Source of the DNA: Dermanyssus gallinae
Lineage: Eukaryota > Arthropoda > Arachnida > Mesostigmata > Dermanyssidae
Reading direction: 5' to 3'
Length of the DNA stretch: 64,000 nucleotides
NCBI GenBank assembly: GCA_003439945.1
Contig: QVRM01004827.1
Span: forward strand, 402,501 to 466,500
Below the pieces are notes generated by a model. The model saw nothing but the letters and a program-made list of their open reading frames with translations, searched no databases and was not told where the DNA came from. Positions 57,206-64,000 of this stretch are shown piece by piece (within the stretch, counting starts at the first letter, position 1; every line of letters begins with the position of its first letter). The translations under genes were made by a program, and so were the position numbers.

Positions 57206-59804
57206 ATCATGGCAAAGCTAAAACTGATGGCCCGTTGGTTAAAGAAGGCTACGCATAGCTCTGTTAAGGCGTTTGAGCACACGAACGCATTCGAAAGTCA
57301 CATACGCAAACACGCACACACACAAATACCTTATGAAGCAGAGAAACGTAGCACATACACGTCTACTTACATCGATATATATAGCCTGTAAAGTCTACGT
57401 GGTATATGCGAGTAGAGTATTATTATTATTATTATTCCTAAATGCTGCGTGTTACATATTAGGTGTCACATCTCTTGGCCTCGTAACCATTTATCTCTGG
57501 TAGATCTTCAAGCGGACGCCCTCTTCTAATAGAAGACCGAATGACAAGAAATGAAAAGTAAGCAGCGGCAATATAAAAAAGTAACACGCTTCTGACACCA
57601 CCGGCGCACAACAATCACGGCATATATTAACATCGCCTGCACCGAAATACGCATACGCGAACGTCACAGGACGTGTACACATAAACGCAAAATACACATG
57701 TTGTTGTAGTTGTCGTCGTCGTGGAGTTTGAGTGGCAGTTTGAATGCAGCCATCCGTATTAGCGACTACTATAGCGAGTGATTAACCGACCCTAGAGCCG
57801 ATCCGATTGGCTTACATATACATTTAGCCAAGGAACAAAACTACTCACTGGGCTTCTTCGTACGTTCAAGGGAAAGCTTGCAGTACAGCATGCAGTACTG
57901 CAAAGTACCCCTTGCCATCGTCATCGCTGCTGCTGCTGTTGGTACCGTTGAAGTACCACCGAGCTTTTTTCTTCTCCCTTTCGTGCGTGTGTCCGAAGCC
58001 GCAACGACGACGACGACGACAACAACAACAACGCGATACGATCAACCGGTGAATTGATAGATTGATCACCTGCCTGCCGAGCGTCCGGCCGCCTGCGCGT
58101 CAGGTACCCTTCGTTTGGGGTAATTTAATGAAAAGGAAACGAGAGAGAGAGAAATAACAAAGAAGAAAAATCTGGGGAAGAGCGTAATCCAGAGAGAGAG
58201 AGAGAGGTGGGGAATTAGCCGATTGATGATAAAGTTCTCTGCTGTTTTCTCACTATTTCTCCACGACGCACGGGGATTTTTATACACCAGTACTACAAAC
58301 AATTGCGTGTCGATAAACGTGCCCGGCAGCGCGCATTTGGCGTGAGTCTCTCTCTCTTTCCCTCTCTCTCTCGCGCGCGGTGTAGCGCTTTTGAAAATTG
58401 CCGCCGGCAGTGCGTCGGCAGAAAACGTAAGACTGAAGGGCCGGCCAACGGGATCGTCTCCCAGGTTATTTCTCCACCCCCCTCCCCGGCGTGCGGCTGT
58501 GTCTCTCTCTCCTTCTCTCTCGCTCTCTCTATCTCTCGCCTGCTCCGTCTCCCATTCTTGGATGAGCTCTGGCCGTGTTTGGATTTGTTTGCGTTTTTTT
58601 GCCCGCGCATAAACTCCCGACGCTACAGATGAGGAACCGCCCGGCTCTCTGTAATGGTAGACCTGCCAGCCTTTCAGCCAGCCAGCCAACCAGCCAGTGT
58701 CTCATGAGTTCTTGGCGGCATTGTAGATACACGATCGAACGTCGAAACCAACTCAAACATCCGATGTATATGTATCGCTCGATACGGACCGTACGAGGCG
58801 AGGCGTACGAGGAATCCCCTTTGTAAGGAGAAGCCGGCAAACTGCTGCATTAACAACTATAAACAAGTATTGATGATGATTATGGTGGTGGTGGTGGTGG
58901 TGGTGATGATGGTTATGCTCTGCATAGTGTGGACGCATTGTGCAACGATATATCGCACCGCAATGGTATTTCGCATCAGTGCTAATTTGTTCGTCTATTA
59001 TTTGTTGCAATTTCAGAAATGTCAAATACAAAATGCGACTGTCAGGAGAGATAGTTGCTGCCGTTGGACGAGCGAGTTACTATTATTATTTGGCATGGAA
59101 AAACTGAAAACACCCTCTTGGAACTAAACGTTAACATCACTTAATACACACAACTGTTTTAATAACAACCAGCCGTGTCTTAGTTTACGTTAAGAGAGTT
59201 TTCTGTCGGCCATTGTCATTTGAAGTTTGTTGGACGTCGGACTGCTGCATTGTGGTACAAGATGTTTAGGGTCTTGCCTGGGCTCGTTAACTCCCTCTAT
59301 CTATTGTGATATACGTGAAGTCGTATTTATATACACATCATTTATTACAAATTAGATTAACATAACAGTAGCGACTGCACGTAACCGGCCGCTTGGGAGC
59401 AGCTAAACAGAGCTTCTCTAGACTGGACAGGCATATTTGGCCGACGATGTTGTGCCTGATGTTGACGACATGCCGATCGACATACGGGATTGCTGGAGTC
59501 TACCGGTTGGAGCACTATCTTTACTCTAGGGCGTAATGATCTCAGTTGTTTGTGAGTGGTGATGTTTCGGAGTACGCCAGTTTCTATGCAAACAGTGCCG
59601 GGCCAAATCGATGACCTTATTTGAAGCTCTTGTTTGGGTTACTGGCCATTGCGGTCATTTTAAGGTAGTTTCCGCCTTCCGCAAGCCGTAAACAAGAGTT
59701 GAAGACGATCGACTTGTATTCGATTTGTCTATAGTCAAGAACTGCCATTCTAATAAAAATAAGAATAATACCTTCATCAGCGACGACATCAACAAGGGCA
59801 ACGA

Positions 59805-59821
59805 CAGCAAAAAACAGCAGC

Positions 59822-59859
<38 letters not shown>

Positions 59860-59915
59860 CGACGACAACAACAACAACAACGCCGACGACGACGACGACA
59901 ACAACTGTGGCACCA
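59805..59915. repeat. (CAA)n array passing into GAC/GAA
   Basis: About 15 pure CAA units from 59820, then CGACGA and CAACAA mixtures. Confidence 0.9.
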
Positions 59916-60458
59916 ACAAGAATAGCAAGAGCTACTACAATCGCAATAACAGGGTAACCGTAGCCGCACAGCAAGCATTATTTCGGACTTTCACCTTAGG
60001 TGCACTTTTTGGCACAACTTCTCAATCAAGCGAGTCGCACGAGCGCTATTAGAGTCAACAGCCGCCATCCTGTCATCATCACGATTGACGTCGTGTTCGT
60101 CTGTTCGTCGTCGTCATCGTGGTTCCCATCACTATGGTTATCTATTCATCCATTCATTCAGCCATCCTTCATCCATCCATCGAGTCCAACTACCGCCAAC
60201 TACGGGCGTCGTACAATTCGTGGTGACCCAGTATTTAGTAAATTGCTGAGCATCGGTATTTTTTGTTTTGCCACTATTCGACGCACGGCATCCACGACCG
60301 ACGAAACGATCGGTGTCGGTCGATTCGATGCCGCCGCCGCCGATGTTGTGTTATCGTAGCGTTCGCGTGTGCTTGTGTGTATAGGTGCCCGCGTTCATGT
60401 TAAACGCACGACACAATTGAGTAACTTCAAGCTGGGCGCATCCTTAATATGCAAAGTT

Positions 60459-60548
60459 GTATATATATATATATATATATATATATGTAAAGGGAAGCGA
60501 TTATTGTTTGCACCAAACAGATGTATTTAAATGCACACATACGATCAC

Positions 60549-60579
<31 letters not shown>

Positions 60580-60680
60580 CAAAAAAAAATTAACTCATAA
60601 CGGAGTGTAAACAATTGTCCCCTAGCAAACGTGACGACAAACTGCACCAGCCCTAGGTCCAGACCTGGTGTCGACCACCC

Positions 60681-60721
<41 letters not shown>
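60459..60721. repeat. Three (AT)n microsatellites in 260 bp
   Basis: Runs at 60459-60486, 60548-60573 and 60680-60721. Confidence 0.95.
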
Positions 60722-60723
<2 letters not shown>

Positions 60724-61478
60724 ATGAAGAGAACGAGAAAAAGATTGACACAGAGGCGAGAGAAAAACGCGCACACGCTTGAATGAAACGCACGACGTTT
60801 GAAGCTGACACGATTCGACGAGCGCCACGAATCGTTTCAACGTTGACAACGTGATTTAGATATGCTTGGCACATCTTTGACGCAGCACGGACGAACAGAC
60901 GAAGGTGGCCCTCGACAGGCAGGCAGATAGATCGACAGCTAGGCCAAGTAAGTGCTGCCTACCGGCGCCTATCTCGCGTGTTTGCATCGTGTTTGCAAAA
61001 TCACGGCTCTTTTCGTGTCGTGGTCGTTGGCCTTTACAGCTCTGAGCTGACACGATGCGGCCAAGTGGCGAAATGCAGAGAGCCGACCCGAGAGCGAAAT
61101 AGCGAGTCAGAAAGAGAGAACGAGAGCAAGAAGAACTTGAACGCGGCATCTTTAGCTATTGCTGGATCTTTTTTCTTCTTCCTCTTTTTCTACTTGTATT
61201 GCGGTTTCGTCACCTGGCGACGAACTAGCGGGCAAAATTAAGAACTCCTCTTAGTTCGATTGCAGTCTACTGGGCAGTCTACAGCTAGCTAGTACTACCT
61301 CTGACTTACCCAGCGGGCATTATTATTATTATTATTATTGAATTAGGGATCTCTTTAATAGGGCTAGGGCCACGGTAGGGCCGGTGGCCGCTTCGTAGTT
61401 GCGAGGAGCGTGGTACTATCACCCCTCCGCCTGAAATTGCGGCGATTCTTAAAACGTGACCTCGCCGTTTCATCCAAT

Positions 61479-61480
<2 letters not shown>

Positions 61481-61521
<41 letters not shown>
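61481..61521. repeat. (AT)n microsatellite
   Basis: Pure AT run; an (ATT)n run lies at 61318-61341. Confidence 0.95.
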
Positions 61522-61525
<4 letters not shown>

Positions 61526-61861
61526 ATCAGCTATTATAGCCCTATAACCCTGGATTTACCAGAACTGACTCTGTTGTCCCCAGTAGAACTGCTCCATATC
61601 TTTTCCGGAGAAACCTCGTATTAAATGCCCGTCTACGATATCAAAAGCTTGATGGCTCTGTCACATATATATGGTGCGCAAAAAAATACAGCCTTCCTTT
61701 AAAAAAAGTTTTTTTGTTTCATGTTTGTCACATTACACGCATTTATTAAAACCAATGTAAAGACTACAGTATTACATGCGCATCGAGTAACGGCGGAGAC
61801 TTCCATCGACGTTTGAGGTCTGGAATTACTTTGAAACACGAGGTCTCCACATTTGACACAG

Positions 61862-61974
61862 CTACACCGCGAAAAAATGATACGCCACTACCATTATGCA
61901 TGTCTTAGCAAGTGAATTAAGCGGAATTACGACGTGTGAGCTAATTTCACGGCTCGACGGAAACAAAGGCAGAC
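61862..61974 (+). repeat. Left terminal inverted repeat of the Tc3-like element
   Basis: Inverted match to 62585-62697. The inner boundary is clear: similarity stops just after the shared ggcagac. The outer boundary is set at CTACACCGC; further out the flanks no longer agree. Such repeats normally carry the transposase binding site. Confidence 0.85.
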
Positions 61975-62565
61975 CCTCTACCAGAAGTTTTTCTGCGGTA
62001 AAACGATGGGCCTGGGCCGATGTGACGAGTGACGAAATGGCCGAAATCAATGCGTTGTCCCCAAGTTCGAATGAAGTTAAAAACTGTAGCGTAAAAAACA
62101 GTTCCGGGCGTCCGAATTCCATTTCGGAACAAAGTAAGCGTGAAATTCTGAAGAAAAAATCGAACTCTGTGCTCGGAAAAGACAATTGCGACGGCGGCCG
62201 GCGTGCAAACGAACGTGCGAAGTGTGCAAAACCTCCTCAGGAAGACACCTTGGCTTACGAGAAAATGACAAGTGAAAGCCACGATTGACCGCTGAGCATC
62301 AGAAAGCTCGTCTCGACTTCGCCCATGATACGATGACATGCACCACTGAGTGGTACTGAGTGCTCTTTTTGGATGAAACAAATTCAAACTTTGTTGGACC
62401 GGATGAATTTAACTATTATTTCCACGATGTGCGCACAAAGAAACGAATTTTGTCAAAACAACGAGCTCTCGCAGAACGTCATTCGAATCTTGTTCAACAC
62501 TATACTAAACCGCAAATTTGAGGCCATCCGACTTAACGGGAAGTTCACTGAGTATTAAGTATGGT
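61974..62565 (+). pseudogene. Degenerate Tc3-like transposase, N-terminal half only
   Basis: Two frames are needed. The first (61896-62288, open for 130 codons) contains SGRPNSISEQSKREIL, the GRPR-type linker and start of the second helix-turn-helix of Tc1/Tc3 transposases. The second frame, from about 62285, reads LTAEHQKARLDFAHD, then after a stop VLFLDETNSNFVGPDEF and YYFHDVRTKKRILSK. The middle piece is the block around the first catalytic Asp (normally FSDE, here FLDE); the last is the family's YWHDLRK-like block. The blocks for the second and third catalytic residues are absent, and the reading frame ends against the right inverted repeat. It cannot encode an active enzyme. The ATG of the first frame lies inside the left repeat, so it is probably not the original start. 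Confidence 0.8.
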
Positions 62566-62584
62566 TGCTGGATGCACTCAAAGT

Positions 62585-62697
62585 GTCTGCCTTTGTTTCC
62601 GTCGAGCCGTGAAATAAGTCGAAACGTCGTTATTCCGCTCAATTCACTTGCTAAGACATGCATCTTGCTAGTGGCTGTATCTTTATTTGCGGACTAG
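62585..62697 (-). repeat. Right terminal inverted repeat of the Tc3-like element
   Basis: Inverted copy of 61862-61974, beginning gtctgcctttgtttccgtc and ending gcggactag. Immediately outside is a TATATA stretch, the sort of TA-rich target this superfamily uses. Confidence 0.85.
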
Positions 62698-64000
62698 GTA
62701 TATATAAAATGCGTACGACAACACCTACGCCATCGTTAGAAGCCGGCTTGTTGAGTATAGTGTTCACTTACTTATAGCTAGGAACGCCTTTAGGCAACGT
62801 CTCTAGGTTAAATTTTTACATAGCCGGTCCTAGTAGAACCAATTGATCAAAGAGCTGCCAGCTACCAAACAAAGGCACAACGTGTTAAACAAGTTGATGC
62901 GACAAGCTTAGCGTCGCTAATGTTATAGAAATAGCATCACATTAACAAAACTTGATACGGCAGGCCCGCCTTTATATCGAGATGCCTCTCACACATACGC
63001 AGAGGTGAAACTGATAGTCACACGCGGACAGACGAAATATAGAGAGAGGGAGAGAGAGAGAGCGCGCACGCGCGATGAGAGAAAAAGATGAGAGGGGGAG
63101 ATTGAAGTGCCGAAGACCGATGTCCCTCAGCTGCTTACGCTACTGAAGGGACCACTGAAGTCTCAGGGGACGCTACTTGGCCCTCGAAGCTCTCTCTCTC
63201 TTCCCCCCTATCTCCCAATATCTTCCTCTTTCTCTTCCTTGTTCGCTCTCTCTCGCTTTCTTTGGCTTGCTGCCTCAGTGTCCCCTCTCCGCCAAACGAC
63301 GAAAGTCATGCAACTGCCGCTGCCGGCTGTTACAAGTCCACACACGGCACCCCCAGCAAGAGCGAACTCGAGTCGGGAGCAACGTGTAGGGAGAGACCGG
63401 TGGACGGTCCCGCCGCCAATCACTGAGGCAGCTTTTTAGTTCAACTTCCCATATAGACACATGGTAGCCGCCGCCGCTGCTATTGCCTGCCAGCCCTGCA
63501 CCAGTTCTCCTGCCTTTTCCCTTCCCCCGTTCCCCGCCCCGCCCCGCCTTTCCCTTGACACTATTCTCCTACTTCGTGATACGGATACGTGATAAAATAT
63601 TCCATATGACAGTATTATTACTTTGTTAATGGACCTTGCTCGCCTTCGGCTTCGTCGTTTTCGCCTTCTCTAGACCACCTCCTTCTCTCGCCCGCTCTCT
63701 CTCTCCTAGATCAGCTCTAGCTTCGTAAAGACTCAGGCTACTCAGGCAGGCAGGATGGCAAGCAAGGATAAAGAGAGGAGCGCGTCACCAGTCTGACGCC
63801 TGATGTCTGATGTCGCGCGCCTCACTCGTTATTGTTGTTGTTGTTGTTGTCGGTGTTGTTGTTGCTGTTGTTGCCGTCGTCGACGACCTCTCTCTGATGC
63901 TCAGCGCTAGCGGATAGACTTGAGCAAAATCTCAACGAACCACACTACACGGAAATAATCTCTGCCTGCTAATGACTACCTCTTCTCCTTCGCGCGATAT
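62698..64000. other. Unique, then pyrimidine/GC-rich block
   Basis: GA/GC run 63035-63095; CT-rich 63185-63260; Sp1-like cccgccccgcc words near 63535-63550. No gene recognised. Confidence 0.5.
63825..63890. repeat. (GTT)n array
   Basis: GTT units followed by GTC and GAC. Confidence 0.85.

Larger units (their letters stand above)
56401..59800. other. Mixed block, no gene assigned
   Basis: 56400-56735 and 56885-57060 are GC-rich unique pieces. 58066-58689 is open for 207 codons on the minus strand but runs through GA arrays (58140-58205, 58340-58545). GGT run 58884-58910. 59100-59720 is unique. Confidence 0.45.
59916..61861. other. Mixed block, no gene assigned
   Basis: 60200-60394 on the minus strand is open for about 65 codons with protein-like content but no start. 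AT and ATT runs follow. Nothing else recognised. Confidence 0.45.
61862..62697 (+). mobile_element. Tc3-like Tc1/mariner DNA transposon, internally deleted, with ~113-bp terminal inverted repeats
   Basis: The left end (61862-61974) and the reverse complement of the right end (62585-62697) match over about 113 bp with a few substitutions and small indels; a shared core is atgcatgtcttagcaagtg. The ends carry CTAnnCCGC. Between them lies a broken transposase. The element is about 836 bp, against roughly 1.3-2 kb expected of an autonomous Tc1/mariner member, so the second half of the transposase gene is missing. A TA target duplication is not clear at either end. Long inverted repeats are known in Tc3-like and some MITE families. 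Recognition as Tc1/mariner is firm; the Tc3-like label rests on protein motifs and is less so. Confidence 0.85.

Noticed and set aside
58066..58689. 207-codon minus-strand open frame with Arg/Glu-rich middle
   Set aside because: The RERE and SLSL stretches are direct products of GA/CT microsatellites.
1..64000. CRISPR arrays, operons, rRNA or prophage
   Set aside because: No regularly spaced repeat-spacer arrays, no dense same-strand genes and no rRNA-like segments; the DNA is of eukaryotic character.

Overview
The window looks like nuclear DNA from an animal, most likely an arthropod. A mite or other chelicerate is my guess, from general character only; no marker gene proves it. The reasons are the absence of bacterial-type gene packing, more than two dozen (AT)n microsatellites, long CAA/CAG/GTT/GTC arrays, tRNA-derived SINE-like repeats, Tc1/mariner-type transposase remains and non-LTR reverse transcriptase remains. 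I found no complete protein gene, rRNA, functional tRNA, CRISPR array or operon. The long open frames are mostly stop-poor microsatellites.

Layout. The DNA alternates between two textures. (1) GC-richer blocks full of trinucleotide arrays, purine/pyrimidine tracts and G-runs, at about 0-0.9, 5.1-7.5, 9.4-12.5, 16.1-17.9, 20.7-24.1, 29.2-31.7, 34.8-36.1, 37.3-38.3, 39.9-40.6, 42-43.3, 48.6-50.3, 52.9-60.4 and 63-64 kb. (2) AT-richer, mostly unique blocks holding decayed mobile elements: a reverse transcriptase piece at 26.1-26.3 kb, a SINE at 27.4-27.6 kb, a possible Tc1-type helix-turn-helix at 28.3 kb, tRNA-like SINE heads at 8.4 and 32.4 kb, an R1-like reverse transcriptase tail at 46.8-47.4 kb, a nearly full-length but broken mariner-like transposase at 50.8-51.8 kb next to a second SINE copy at 51.9-52.0 kb, and a Tc3-like element with about 113-bp terminal inverted repeats at 61.86-62.70 kb.

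Possible real exons are few. The best two are a 54-codon segment at 36180-36341 (+) with an acceptor-like AG before it and a GTGAGT donor after it, and a 119-codon open segment at 16070-16429 (-) with protein-like composition. Neither could be assigned to a family. Two strong minus-strand donor-like sites (about 40126 and 10027) hint that the window may lie in introns or the 5' region of a long gene, but this is inference.

I see no genes acting together and nothing I could honestly call a new biological system. The most solid results are the element relics and three near-perfect hairpins.
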